DNA from: Acinetobacter sp. ANC 4178
GTDB taxonomy: Bacteria > Pseudomonadota > Gammaproteobacteria > Pseudomonadales > Moraxellaceae
Assembly (NCBI RefSeq): GCF_004331175.1
Contig: NZ_SJOD01000002.1
Coordinates: 248,001-312,000 of the forward strand
DNA length: 64,000 bases
Direction of reading: 5' to 3'
In this document: positions 8,416 to 17,144 of the stretch, piece after piece
How the letters are laid out: each line of letters begins with the position of its first letter
Position numbering within the stretch: position 1 is the first letter of the stretch
Position numbers and translations under genes: made by a program
Notes under the pieces: generated by a model
Database searches by the model: none
What the model was told of the DNA's origin: nothing
The model's input: only the letters and a program-made list of their open reading frames with translations

Positions 8416-9180
8416 ATGCCTTTTACTCTTTCTCATGCTGTTCTCGCACCGCCCCTTGCCAAACTTAGCAAAGGGTATTTACCCACGGCTGCCCTCGCCA
8501 TTGGTTGTATGACGCCCGATCTAACTCGGCTGTTTACCCAACAGGATGGTGGAAAAACCCATCTCTGGAGTGCTTTGATTTATCCGAATTTAGCAATTGG
8601 GCTGATTTTTTGTCTGTTCTGGTATTTACTCTATCGACCTGTGCTATATCGTTTTTTAGGCTTACAAGATCCATTGCAGCTAACACAACTTAAAACACGC
8701 ATGGGTTTTGTTATAGGCATTGTCATTGGCATTTTGGTTGGGATAAGTACCCACCTGATTTGGGACGGGCTGACCCATGTCGACTTCAGAACCTTTGCCT
8801 TTCGGGATTTCCTAAGTCAAAGCATTTCCCTATTCGGGCAGCATTTTCCTGTGCATCGTGTGCTTCAAATTGGCACATCCATCCTGACATTACCTATCCT
8901 TGCTTGGATGTGTATCCATTATTTTCAACAATTTCGACAAAGAGAAAAAGTTTCGTTCAAGATTAAGCTTTATGCTTGGAGTTTATTTGGCTTAACGCTG
9001 CTGAGCGGCTTTTATTCAGTTTGGGATTATGCGCGTTATTTTTCTCATGAAGTCTGGGTCGCCAATCTGTACTATTTTACAGGGCGAAGCATCAATGAAT
9101 TTACTCAAGTCGCTTTAGTCATCTTCAGCACAGGCTGTCTTATTTTTATGTTCTTCGATCAAAAACAGCATTTCAAATAA
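8416..9180 (+). CDS. DUF4184 family integral membrane protein
   Basis: A 254-residue protein with five or six predicted membrane segments (about 53-72, 95-115, 152-170, 185-203 and 230-248). The N-terminus MPFTLSHAVLAPPL with GCMTPDLTRL is the hallmark of DUF4184 proteins, which resemble membrane-bound metal-dependent hydrolases of the YdjM/LexA-regulated type; His7 and Asp36 are conserved-type polar residues. No function has been established. It is transcribed divergently from the znuD-like receptor across a shared Zur box, which suggests it may be zinc-regulated. That link is inferred from position only. Confidence 0.8.
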   Translation: MPFTLSHAVLAPPLAKLSKGYLPTAALAIGCMTPDLTRLFTQQDGGKTHLWSALIYPNLAIGLIFCLFWYLLYRPVLYRFLGLQDPLQLTQLKTRMGFVIGIVIGILVGISTHLIWDGLTHVDFRTFAFRDFLSQSISLFGQHFPVHRVLQIGTSILTLPILAWMCIHYFQQFRQREKVSFKIKLYAWSLFGLTLLSGFYSVWDYARYFSHEVWVANLYYFTGRSINEFTQVALVIFSTGCLIFMFFDQKQHFK

Positions 9181-9242
9181 CCTCAGGTTCCTGAATTTTG
9201 CACCGAAAAGCCCTGAAATAATGTGGAATTTGGATCTAGTCC

Positions 9243-9271
9243 TTGTGACAAAATCCTCAACGAGGCATAAT
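9243..9271 (+). promoter_or_regulatory. sigma70-type promoter of aspS
   Basis: TTGTGA (9243-9248), a 17-bp spacer and CATAAT (9266-9271) form a good housekeeping promoter about 70 bp before the aspS start. Confidence 0.6.
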
Positions 9272-9341
9272 CCTTCCTTTACGAGCGGTACGCTGTTTAC
9301 GTATGCGCTTCCTTAACCCATATAGTTGGATTTTATACGCT

Positions 9342-11129
9342 ATGATGCGAACTCATTACTGCGGTTCTTTAACCGAAGCCCAAATTGATGAAACCGTAAC
9401 CCTTTGCGGTTGGGTACATCGTCGCCGTGACCACGGTGGTGTGATCTTCCTCGACATGCGTGACCGTGATGGTTTAGTTCAAGTCGTGATTGATCCAGAT
9501 ACTCCTGAAGCATTCGCAACTGCGGACAAAGCACGTTCAGAATTCGTATTAAAAATTACAGGCCGTGTACGTCGCCGTTATGAAGGCACAGAAAATGCCA
9601 ATATGGTGAGCGGTCAAATCGAAGTTTTAGGTAAAGACATTGAAGTTCTGGCTCAATCTGAAACTCCGCCATTCCCATTAAATGACGAAAATACCAATAT
9701 TTCAGAAGAAATTCGTTTGAAATATCGTTTCTTGGACATCCGTCGTCCAGAAATGTTAGAGCGCTTACGTTTCCGCTCTAAAGTGACTAACTTGATCCGT
9801 AACTATTTTGAAGATCACGGTTTCCTTGACGTTGAAACACCAATCTTGACCCGTGCAACACCAGAAGGTGCACGTGACTATTTAGTGCCAAGCCGTGTTT
9901 CAAATGGTAGCTTCTACGCACTTCCACAATCACCACAATTGTTCAAACAGTTGTTGATGGTGGGTGGTATTGATCGTTACTACCAAATCGCGAAATGCTT
10001 CCGTGACGAAGATTTGCGTGCAGATCGTCAGCCTGAATTTACCCAAATCGACGTTGAAACATCGTTCATGAGTGACGATGACATCATGGATTTAATGGAA
10101 GGCTTAACGGTTAAAATGTTCAACGAATTATTGAATGTAAAATTCGATAAATTTGAACGTATGACCTATGCAGACGCAATGCGTGACTATGCCTCTGACA
10201 AACCAGATATGCGTATTCCATTGAAATTGGTTGACGTTGCAGACTTAATGCAAGACGTTGAGTTCAAAGTATTCGCAGGTCCTGCTAAAGATCCTAAAGG
10301 TCGTATTGTAGCTTTACGCGTTCCAGGTGCAGGTTCTCTTCCACGTAGTGCAATTGATGAATACACTAAATTCGTTGGCATCTACGGTGCGAAAGGTTTG
10401 GCTTACATCAAAGTTAACGAACTTGAAAAAGGCATCGAAGGTCTTCAATCTCCAATCGTTAAATTCATCGAGCCAATCGTGCTTGATTTGTTAAAACGTG
10501 TTGGTGCTGAAAATGGCGACATCGTGTTCTTCGGTGCAGACAAAGCCAAAGTTGTTAATGACGCAATGGGCGCACTTCGTGTGAAGATTGGCCATGACAT
10601 GAACCTTGCAACTTGTGAGTGGGCGCCGCTTTGGGTGGTTGACTTCCCAATGTTTGAAGAAACTGATGATGGCAAATGGACCTCTGTGCATCACCCATTC
10701 ACCCTTCCAAAATCAAGTGTTGAAGAAGTGAAGAATAACCCAGGCGCTGCGCTTTCTGTTGCCTATGACATGGTATTGAACGGTACTGAAGTCGGCGGTG
10801 GTTCACTCCGTATCTATACTTTAGAAATGCAAAAAGCAATTTTTGAAGCATTAGGTATTGGCGAAGAAGAAGCCGAAGAAAAATTCAGCTTCTTACTGAA
10901 TGCATTGCGTTACGGTGCACCTCCACACGGTGGTTTGGCATTTGGTCTTGATCGTTTAATCATGTTAATGACAGGCGCGACTTCAATTCGTGATGTGATT
11001 GCATTCCCGAAAACGAAGACTGCTGAATGTCCATTAACTCAAGCGCCAGCGCCAGTTGAAGCCAACCAATTGCGTGACTTAGGTATTCGTTTACGTGAAA
11101 AACAAAAAGCTGAAGCAAAAGAAGCATAA
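9342..11129 (+). CDS. aspS: aspartyl-tRNA synthetase
   Basis: Class II synthetase charging tRNA-Asp with aspartate. With the start at the MMRTHYCG methionine it is 595 residues; an in-frame ATG 39 bases upstream adds residues not seen in the family and lacks a ribosome site. The N-terminal OB-fold anticodon domain covers about 1-110, the catalytic core has motif 2 [16 protein letters not shown], the bacterial GAD insertion covers about 290-415, and motif 3 is [10 protein letters not shown]. Residue 31 is His (RRRDHGG) and residue 82 Gly, the states found in non-discriminating enzymes such as that of Pseudomonas, so it probably also makes Asp-tRNA-Asn for GatCAB. The gene marks one border of the outer-core locus. 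Confidence 0.97.
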   Translation: MMRTHYCGSLTEAQIDETVTLCGWVHRRRDHGGVIFLDMRDRDGLVQVVIDPDTPEAFATADKARSEFVLKITGRVRRRYEGTENANMVSGQIEVLGKDIEVLAQSETPPFPLNDENTNISEEIRLKYRFLDIRRPEMLERLRFRSKVTNLIRNYFEDHGFLDVETPILTRATPEGARDYLVPSRVSNGSFYALPQSPQLFKQLLMVGGIDRYYQIAKCFRDEDLRADRQPEFTQIDVETSFMSDDDIMDLMEGLTVKMFNELLNVKFDKFERMTYADAMRDYASDKPDMRIPLKLVDVADLMQDVEFKVFAGPAKDPKGRIVALRVPGAGSLPRSAIDEYTKFVGIYGAKGLAYIKVNELEKGIEGLQSPIVKFIEPIVLDLLKRVGAENGDIVFFGADKAKVVNDAMGALRVKIGHDMNLATCEWAPLWVVDFPMFEETDDGKWTSVHHPFTLPKSSVEEVKNNPGAALSVAYDMVLNGTEVGGGSLRIYTLEMQKAIFEALGIGEEEAEEKFSFLLNALRYGAPPHGGLAFGLDRLIMLMTGATSIRDVIAFPKTKTAECPLTQAPAPVEANQLRDLGIRLREKQKAEAKEA

Positions 11130-11146
11130 GCTTTAGCTTCACTCAA

Positions 11147-11173
11147 AACCCTGCACTCGTGCAGGGTTTTTTA
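11147..11173 (+). terminator. rho-independent terminator after aspS
   Basis: AAAACCCTGCA pairs with TGCAGGGTTTT across a CTCG loop and continues into T residues. Confidence 0.85.
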
Positions 11174-11434
11174 TGCTCAAATGTTCCAATCAATGACATT
11201 TTTGAAAATTACATCTTTACTAAGCATTCTTTAAATTTTCTTTTGAACTTTTCTTTCATCCCGCTTAGAGTAAGCAACAATAGCCTATATTCTGTTGCAA
11301 CAGTTCTTGCCTTAATTATTCTATTCAAAAATCCATTTTGTTCTTAAGATGCTCATCTTTTTTTGATTCTATCTATCTTAGATTTTTAAGTCTCTTTACA
11401 AAATTTTCTCTCATCCTTTCTTGTAAAAAGATTC
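11174..11434. other. AT-rich spacer between aspS and acyltransferase gene
   Basis: With the terminator this makes about 305 bases without a gene. It is AT-rich, and I see no convincing ORF, RNA gene or strong promoter; any promoter for the acyltransferase must lie in its last 150 bases. Confidence 0.5.
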
Positions 11435-12331
11435 TTGAGTCAAAATATGGCTATTTATTTCCTGCTTAAATTTATCGCAATTTTACCTTTGTCATTTTTA
11501 CAAAGAATCGCGCTTTGGATTGCCTATCTACTCTTTCATACAAGCTCCTCCATCAAACGAATTACAACGATTAATCTCCGATTGGCATATCCTGAATTAA
11601 ATGAACAAGCCTTACAAAAGCGTCTTCGTCTCAGCATTCAAAGCCAATGCATGACCTATATCGAATTTGTAAAATGCTGGGGAATGTCGCCTCAATACAA
11701 CTTCAACTTACTCAAGAATATTCATGGTGCAGAGCTCTTAGAAAAGGCTTTAGCCAATCAAAAAGGCGTGATTGTGGTCGTTCCTCACTTTGGTTGCTGG
11801 GAACTGTTAAATGCTTGGTTAAATATTTATACGCAACCCATGATCATGTACAAACCTGACAAAATAAAAGGCGTGAATCGGTATATTTTAAATGCCCGAC
11901 AGAAATTTAATGCCACCTTGGTACCAACAGATGAAACAGGAATACGTCAAATTTTTAAGCATCTAAAGCAAGGTGGTCTGACTGTCGTTTTGCCTGATCA
12001 TTTACCTAAAGCTTCTGGCGGAATTTATTCACATTTTTTCCAGCAGAATACACTATCGGCAACATTGGTTTCGAAAATGGCGGCCAAGACGCAATGCAAT
12101 GTCATTGGCTTAAGCTGTATCCGTAATCCTGAATTATCCAGTTTTGATGTATATTGCACCGAATTGCCTCAAACAATTCTTTCAAAAGATTTACAACAGT
12201 CTGTGGATAGCTTAAATCTGGCAATGCAAGAGATGATTCAGCTCGCGCCCGAACAGTATATCTGGTCATACAAACGCTTCAGGAATTGTTATGGCAATGT
12301 CAATGTTTACAGCAAACACCCCATGATCTAA
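11435..12331 (+). CDS. LpxL/HtrB-like lysophospholipid acyltransferase family protein
   Basis: A 298-residue membrane-anchored acyltransferase of the LpxL/LpxM (HtrB) superfamily, which transfers acyl chains to lipid A or related lipids at the inner membrane. One N-terminal hydrophobic segment covers about 6-30. Further on come PHFGCWELLNAW (a variant of the HX4D/E motif, His-Phe-Gly-Cys-Trp-Glu), MYKPDK and a VLPDHLPKASGG segment typical of LpxL proteins. The frame opens at a TTG (MSQNMAIY); the ATG four codons later is equally possible, and neither has a strong Shine-Dalgarno. Its place beside the outer-core locus suggests a role in lipooligosaccharide or other envelope lipid acylation, but whether it is a lipid A acyltransferase is not shown. 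Confidence 0.85.
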   Translation: MSQNMAIYFLLKFIAILPLSFLQRIALWIAYLLFHTSSSIKRITTINLRLAYPELNEQALQKRLRLSIQSQCMTYIEFVKCWGMSPQYNFNLLKNIHGAELLEKALANQKGVIVVVPHFGCWELLNAWLNIYTQPMIMYKPDKIKGVNRYILNARQKFNATLVPTDETGIRQIFKHLKQGGLTVVLPDHLPKASGGIYSHFFQQNTLSATLVSKMAAKTQCNVIGLSCIRNPELSSFDVYCTELPQTILSKDLQQSVDSLNLAMQEMIQLAPEQYIWSYKRFRNCYGNVNVYSKHPMI

Positions 12332-12419
12332 CATTCTTTAAGAATTTGTTTGGATTATAAAAATAAAAGCTCAAATTGATATAAATTTGTATTGCATTGA
12401 GCTAATTGTTTTTATTCAT

Positions 12420-12448
12420 TTGAGATCAATTCTGAGCAGTGGCATAAT
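12420..12448 (+). promoter_or_regulatory. sigma70-type promoter of small membrane protein gene
   Basis: TTGAGA (12420-12425), a 17-bp spacer and CATAAT (12443-12448) lie about 24 bp before the ATG at 12472, giving a very short leader. Confidence 0.6.
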
Positions 12449-12471
12449 AGCCGCCAGTTTTATGTCGATAG

Positions 12472-12702
12472 ATGAGCAAGCTTATGGCTATGCGTCCTGA
12501 AGTCCGCCGTCGTGGTCTTGTGGTAATTGTTTTTGCAGTCGTTCAATGGTTATTCATGCGTTATATTCTTGCCAATGACTTATTTAACTTAGACACTTCT
12601 AGCCGTATTCTGTATTTCTGCGTGAGCAGTTTAGGCGGTGCCTTTGCAATTTTTGTCGGCTTGATTTACATGGTGCTTAAAGGCAATCCTGACCATAAAT
12701 AA
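12472..12702 (+). CDS. small two-helix membrane protein, 76 aa
   Basis: Function and family are not recognised. The protein has a basic N-terminus (RPEVRRRG) and two hydrophobic segments (about 15-33 and 46-68), so an N-in/C-in hairpin topology is likely. A well-spaced promoter directly upstream supports expression. Alternative in-frame ATGs at codons 5 and 7 would shorten it slightly. It is convergent with the minus-strand outer-core locus, and the stop codons of the two units are separated by a hairpin. Confidence 0.7.
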   Translation: MSKLMAMRPEVRRRGLVVIVFAVVQWLFMRYILANDLFNLDTSSRILYFCVSSLGGAFAIFVGLIYMVLKGNPDHK

Positions 12703-12704
12703 AA

Positions 12705-12737
12705 TTCATGAACTTAATCCGGAATCAAGTTCATGAA
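12705..12737 (-). terminator. terminator overlapping the 3' end of the outer-core glycosyltransferase
   Basis: TTCATGAACTT pairs perfectly with AAGTTCATGAA across an 11-nt loop. On the minus strand a T-rich run follows, so it should end the outer-core transcript. The stem includes the last codons (MNLIPD, stop) of the glycosyltransferase gene. Confidence 0.7.
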
Positions 12738-13808
12738 AGTCTTAGCCATCGTTTCTATATCTATAGTACTTTTGACTTCTTTAGGTATGCTGTAAGGATG
12801 ATTAACACATTCTTTTAAAGCAAGGGCTAACGTCTCTATGTCATTTTTTGGAACTAGATAACGGTTCATAGTCGGGTTATCAAAGAGTAATGCTATACTA
12901 CTACTTGAGTTATAACTTACTATTGGTACATCCAAACTCAATGCCTGTAATAAAGATATCGGGCTTCCCTCACTTGATGAGCTCATAACAACACACTGAG
13001 ATTGGCATATAAAATCTTGCGGGCTATTAGACCAACCAAGAAAATCTACACGATCCTGTATATTCAATTTATTCACTAAACTTTTTAAAGATAAAATTTC
13101 AGGGCCATCACCTAATATTCCAAGTTTTCCACTCACTTTTGCTTTATAAAACGCCATAATAGTATGATCAACCTGCTTAAGATTCACTAAGCGTCCTAAA
13201 AATAAAGCATCCCACTTTTTTGAATTAAAACGTTTTGTATTTTCTGGTAACTCAATACCATTTGGAATGGTTACAAACTGTGATAATTCAAGGATCTTTT
13301 TATAAGCTTCTTCTAGATGGTTGCTAACAATAACAATCTTTTTCCCATTAAGTAGCTGTTTAAAATAAAATTTATGACGCTCGTAACGTAAATAACTTCG
13401 CAACTGTCCCCAAATATTCTTAAAAGGTCTTTTCTCCAATATTTCTCCATGTACCCAAAACCAGATTTTATCTTTTTGCCCAAGATAGTCATAAAGATAA
13501 TATCCATTGTGAAATCCTAAAATAATTAAAGTGAAATTCCTGTTATTAATTTTTTCTTCAACCATAGCCTGTTCAGCTTCTGTTAAAGTTTTCCTTTTCC
13601 ACAATTTACCATAAGAAAAATCATGGCGAATATTTAAACTGATAAGTTCAACTGACGGTTCAAGATGACAATTCTGATTAGTATTATCAAGTGCACAAAC
13701 AGTGACTTCAACTAATGAAGAGCGGCTTAAAAAGTTTGCCAGAGCACATGTAATGCTTTGAGCACCACCCTTACCTAGATTATCAACGATAAAAAGTACT
13801 TTCTTCAT
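12714..13808 (-). CDS. GT4-type glycosyltransferase (outer-core locus, distal gene)
   Basis: A 364-residue retaining GT-B glycosyltransferase expected to add a sugar to the lipooligosaccharide outer core from a nucleotide-sugar donor, in the cytoplasm. The N-terminal Rossmann half starts MKKVLFIVDNLGKGGAQ (acceptor-side GGAQ loop). The C-terminal half has LFLGRLVNLKQVDHTI, GILGDGPE and the donor-site segment SSEGSPISLLQAL (EGxP variant of EX7E). It overlaps the upstream GT2 gene by four bases (ATGA), so the two are translationally coupled. GC is low: 27% in a sampled 60-base line (13321-13380), against 48% in one line (17701-17760) further up the locus. This suggests separate acquisition. Donor and acceptor sugars are unknown. 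Confidence 0.88.
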   Translation of the reverse strand: MKKVLFIVDNLGKGGAQSITCALANFLSRSSLVEVTVCALDNTNQNCHLEPSVELISLNIRHDFSYGKLWKRKTLTEAEQAMVEEKINNRNFTLIILGFHNGYYLYDYLGQKDKIWFWVHGEILEKRPFKNIWGQLRSYLRYERHKFYFKQLLNGKKIVIVSNHLEEAYKKILELSQFVTIPNGIELPENTKRFNSKKWDALFLGRLVNLKQVDHTIMAFYKAKVSGKLGILGDGPEILSLKSLVNKLNIQDRVDFLGWSNSPQDFICQSQCVVMSSSSEGSPISLLQALSLDVPIVSYNSSSSIALLFDNPTMNRYLVPKNDIETLALALKECVNHPYSIPKEVKSTIDIETMAKTFMNLIPD

Positions 13809-14650
13809 TTCCGGATTTTCAACTTTAATAAATAATATCTAAACCAGTTATTTACTCTTAGCCATAAATATCCAGAAAAAGATTTATTTGTTTTAAAAAG
13901 TGCTTTTGCTATTTGTCTATTAATTTTATATTCAGCCAGAGGATATAAAAAATGAATTTTATAGTCTTGTATAATTTTTTTCATATCATTATACATTACT
14001 AAATGATTATGAGAAAAGTTAGAGCCATGTACCCTATAGCCACAAAAGACTTCTGGTATATAGTCGAGTCTTTCACCATTCTTTGTTAGCTTTAACAACA
14101 AGTACCAATCTTCAACTTTTATACTTTCATCATACCCATTTACATCTTTTAAGCTAGTCAAACGAATCATTTGTGTACATGCGGGCAAATCGTGCTTATT
14201 TAAAATAATATCTTCAAATGAAAACGATGGCTTATTAGAGATTCTCGTAGTAACAGCATTTCCATTTGCATCAATAATTGCTACTGCACCAAATACTCCA
14301 ATAACAGGAGTATTTTCAAGGTATTCGACTTGTCTGGACGTTTTCTCAGGGAACATTATGTCATCTGATGCAATCAGAGATACATATTTTCCCTGACACC
14401 ATTTTATTGCTTCATTTAGTGTCGCACTCAGGCCTTTATTTTCACGTGTATAACATTCGAATCTGATAAATCTTCCCCGACATTCTGACTCTATTTTTTT
14501 TATTTCCTCAAATGAGTCGTCTTTTGAACCATCATCGATAACTATGAGTTCAATAGATTGATAAGTTTGATTTAAGATAGACTGGATACTCTCAAGAATA
14601 TACTGTCTATGATTATAACAAGGTATAATGATCGAAACTAAAGGCTGCAT
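13805..14650 (-). CDS. GT2-family glycosyltransferase
   Basis: A 281-residue inverting GT-A glycosyltransferase of family 2. VSIIIPCYNHRQY opens the nucleotide-binding fold, with IVIDDGSKDDS near 36-46 and the metal-binding LIASDD near 91-97; a later VEDWYLLLKL is typical of the catalytic ED region. There is no membrane segment, so it should act at the cytoplasmic face on the growing outer core. It is the first gene of an AT-rich pair separated from the rest of the locus by 327 non-coding bases, and is coupled to the following glycosyltransferase by an ATGA overlap. The sugar specificity cannot be predicted. Confidence 0.88.
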   Translation of the reverse strand: MQPLVSIIIPCYNHRQYILESIQSILNQTYQSIELIVIDDGSKDDSFEEIKKIESECRGRFIRFECYTRENKGLSATLNEAIKWCQGKYVSLIASDDIMFPEKTSRQVEYLENTPVIGVFGAVAIIDANGNAVTTRISNKPSFSFEDIILNKHDLPACTQMIRLTSLKDVNGYDESIKVEDWYLLLKLTKNGERLDYIPEVFCGYRVHGSNFSHNHLVMYNDMKKIIQDYKIHFLYPLAEYKINRQIAKALFKTNKSFSGYLWLRVNNWFRYYLLKLKIRK

Positions 14651-14977
14651 TTAACATACTCATGTCTACTAGAAATACTAAAAACCTGAATTACTTGTAT
14701 TTGACTATTTAAACTCAATATAGTTCTCACTTAAATCTGCCATTTCCAAAAGTATTCATTCAACTAATAATTACCTCAACTTATTGCATTTTTTACACTT
14801 AACCTTATGTAATGATATATGCCGATAGAGGATACCTATAAAAAACCAATAAAATAGGTATGTATATAATTAAAATCTTACTACAACTTACCTTTTGAAT
14901 TGGTTAAATATCCAAACTTAATATCTTCACATTCACCCAAAATATCCGATTCAAAATAGTTGATTAAGCTTAATCAA
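14651..14977. other. AT-rich gap inside the outer-core locus
   Basis: The 327 bases hold no ORF that I can support on either strand and are strongly AT-rich. They separate the low-GC glycosyltransferase pair from the rest of the locus. The gap may hold the promoter of the pair or be a decayed junction of a gene replacement. Confidence 0.5.
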
Positions 14978-14983
14978 CTATTT
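14954..14983 (-). terminator. 30-bp perfect palindrome at the stop of the GT4 gene
   Basis: AAATAGTTGATTAAG is mirrored exactly by CTTAATCAACTATTT. It spans the TAG stop of the upstream glycosyltransferase and is followed on the minus strand by TTGAA, so it is a possible weak terminator. Confidence 0.55.
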
Positions 14984-16033
14984 GTAGCAATTATAGACAT
15001 CATGGATAAAAGCATTATGCTCTTTAGCGATTTGATCAAAACAATAAATTTCCAATGCTTCTTTTTTGGCTTGCTGGGCAATTTTTAGTGCTTCATCTGG
15101 ATGATGAATCAGATATTCAATTCCATTTGCAAGATCTTGTGCATCCCCAACTTTTGCAACCCAGGCATTTTGCCTATGTTTACACACCTGCAATGGTCCA
15201 ATATGGTCACTACTTAAAACAACTTTGCCCCATCCAAAAGCATCCAAAATTCCAAGTGGTTGAATGTCATTCAATGAAGGAATCGCCATCATATCTGCAG
15301 ACTGATAAATCTCAGATTTTTCTTCAGCATTAATCCATCCAGGAAATTGAACTAGATGCTCAATTTTAAAATCTTTGACCATTTGCTCATATTCGGCTTT
15401 ATTCTCACCATCTCCTGCAAGTATTGCTCTAACTTGAATATTTTTTTCATTTAACAAATGAATTGCTTCTATCAGGACATGTACCCCTTTATTCGGAATC
15501 ATACGTGTCAACATTGCAATAGTGACAGGCTTACGTAAAGGTTGCGGTAATGCTGGTTCTGCGGGTAGATGCATAAGATTAGAAATTACACGATGCATTT
15601 TATGAGAATTCTGAGCATCCGATAAACGTGATTTAACTAAATGTTGAATATGTGGTGTAATATGAATAAATGCATCCGCACGTACCGTACGCTTTACATT
15701 ATGACTATGATTTACTGCAATAACAGGAATTTTAACTCCCATTGTTAGCATTGCATTTTTAAACAGCCAAACTGCTTTACCACTATGAGCAATAATTACA
15801 TCAGGTTTTTGTTTCTCAATGAATTTACGGATTTTTAATGCTGCTCGCAGACTATAAAAACCAGTGTTTGCAATCACATGTATAGGTCGACTACCGCTGC
15901 TAAGATGAGCATTTTCAGTTCCCCTTAATAAAACCACTTCATGCCCATACTGTTCTAATGTATCAGCAATATTCAGCATTGCTTGCCAACGCCCACCTGT
16001 AGCATCGCCATAAACTGTATTAATAATTTTCAT
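14978..16033 (-). CDS. GT4-type glycosyltransferase
   Basis: A 351-residue GT-B glycosyltransferase. The N-terminus MKIINTVYGDATGGRWQ carries the acceptor-side GG loop. AMLTRMIPNKGVHVLIEAI and ILAGDGENKAEY form the nucleotide-sugar half, and IPSLNDIQPLGILDAFGWG takes the place of the EX7E segment, with Gln-Pro-Leu-Gly replacing the first Glu-Gly. It is therefore either a diverged GT4 or has altered donor recognition. Codon composition is near that of the flanking chromosome, unlike the AT-rich pair downstream. It lies 64 bases after the ELM1-family gene in the same direction, probably in one operon. A role in outer-core assembly is inferred from position. Confidence 0.87.
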   Translation of the reverse strand: MKIINTVYGDATGGRWQAMLNIADTLEQYGHEVVLLRGTENAHLSSGSRPIHVIANTGFYSLRAALKIRKFIEKQKPDVIIAHSGKAVWLFKNAMLTMGVKIPVIAVNHSHNVKRTVRADAFIHITPHIQHLVKSRLSDAQNSHKMHRVISNLMHLPAEPALPQPLRKPVTIAMLTRMIPNKGVHVLIEAIHLLNEKNIQVRAILAGDGENKAEYEQMVKDFKIEHLVQFPGWINAEEKSEIYQSADMMAIPSLNDIQPLGILDAFGWGKVVLSSDHIGPLQVCKHRQNAWVAKVGDAQDLANGIEYLIHHPDEALKIAQQAKKEALEIYCFDQIAKEHNAFIHDVYNCYK

Positions 16034-16097
16034 ATAAAATCAACCTAAACTACAATATTTTCATTAACTAAATGGACTATTCATGAACTGACTCAGC

Positions 16098-17144
16098 CTA
16101 ATTTTTTCCAAGCACTCTATCAAGCCGAAGAAGTATATTTTCTGCATGATTGTGCTTTTTTATTTTCACTATGCTTTGACTAAAGTTTTGACTATTCATT
16201 TGATCAAACAATCCAATCCACCCTTGCTTCGCAAAAAACATCAACTGTCGTTGAATATCTAAATCCTGCATGCCTTTTTTATTATAAAAGACCAATAATG
16301 GTTGCCCTGACATTACTACTTCAGCCATCATTGAGGTTGAATCTGCACTTGATAAAACCCAATTTGCCGCCAAAATATAATCTTTAATATCACACTGTTG
16401 ACCCTGCGCCACCCAAGTCATTTGATCTTTATCTTGAAAAATATCATGGGCATGACAGAACTCTTCCAAGCTATGTTCAAACTCAATCGATGTTCTTCTG
16501 GAAGTCGTCAGCAAAATATGGGCAGCAGGATATTCCAAGCGTATTTTTTGAAGGACTGCACCCCATTCTTCTACAGATCCGATACTAACGGTCTTGGTAT
16601 CCGCACCAATCAATACCGTTATGACTTGAGCAGAAGATTGAATACCTAATTTTGTTCTGGCTTGAATTTGAGTTAAAGCCAAAGCACACATTTTGTTTGG
16701 AGCGACTGGATAATACAGATAATGTGCTAAATTTTCCTGTTCCGCGTGTATGGTAAATACCACATCAAAATAATGAGACTTGATGCCACGTAAAGAACTT
16801 GCCACGATATTTTTTACAGCTCGTGTTTTGGAGAGTTCTAGCTTAAGCAATGCATTGGGCAACAGCGTATTTCCACCAGCGGAGACAATATAAGCAACCT
16901 GTTTCTGCTTTAAATTTTCCAATTGTTCATGGGTCAAAAATGCAGTTAACCATGCCGTATTAGGGCTGAATTTCATCAACCATTTTAGTATTCGATACTG
17001 CCATTTACTGGGTAATTTGAGTTTGAGCCATTCAACTTGATAAGTCTGCTGTTGATTTAACAGTTGTACAATACCTTGTGTTTGTGTTTCATGCCCTGCT
17101 TTCCCATCGGTGAGCGCAAGAATAAGTGGTTGATCATTCAGCAT
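16098..17144 (-). CDS. ELM1-family (DUF1022) GT-B-like protein, copy 1
   Basis: A 348-residue protein of the mitochondrial-fission-ELM1 family. The hallmark ALTDGKAGHETQTQGI is at the N-terminus; a second conserved block covers VLIGADTKTVS and LLTTSRRTSIEFEHSL, and the C-terminal part has VLSSADSTSMMAEVVMSG and PLLVFYNKKG. The fold is predicted to be GT-B-like, and bacterial members often sit in glycan gene clusters, so a glycosyltransferase-like role in the outer core is likely but unproven. The first 11 bases overlap the preceding GT4 gene, so the two are coupled. A second ELM1 paralogue lies at the head of the same operon. Confidence 0.85.
   Translation of the reverse strand: MLNDQPLILALTDGKAGHETQTQGIVQLLNQQQTYQVEWLKLKLPSKWQYRILKWLMKFSPNTAWLTAFLTHEQLENLKQKQVAYIVSAGGNTLLPNALLKLELSKTRAVKNIVASSLRGIKSHYFDVVFTIHAEQENLAHYLYYPVAPNKMCALALTQIQARTKLGIQSSAQVITVLIGADTKTVSIGSVEEWGAVLQKIRLEYPAAHILLTTSRRTSIEFEHSLEEFCHAHDIFQDKDQMTWVAQGQQCDIKDYILAANWVLSSADSTSMMAEVVMSGQPLLVFYNKKGMQDLDIQRQLMFFAKQGWIGLFDQMNSQNFSQSIVKIKKHNHAENILLRLDRVLGKN

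Noticed and set aside
9303..9341. Upstream start for aspS
   Set aside because: Adds 13 residues not found in the family and has no Shine-Dalgarno.
14651..14977. Remnant gene in the outer-core gap
   Set aside because: No frame of useful length and no recognisable residues; AT-rich throughout.
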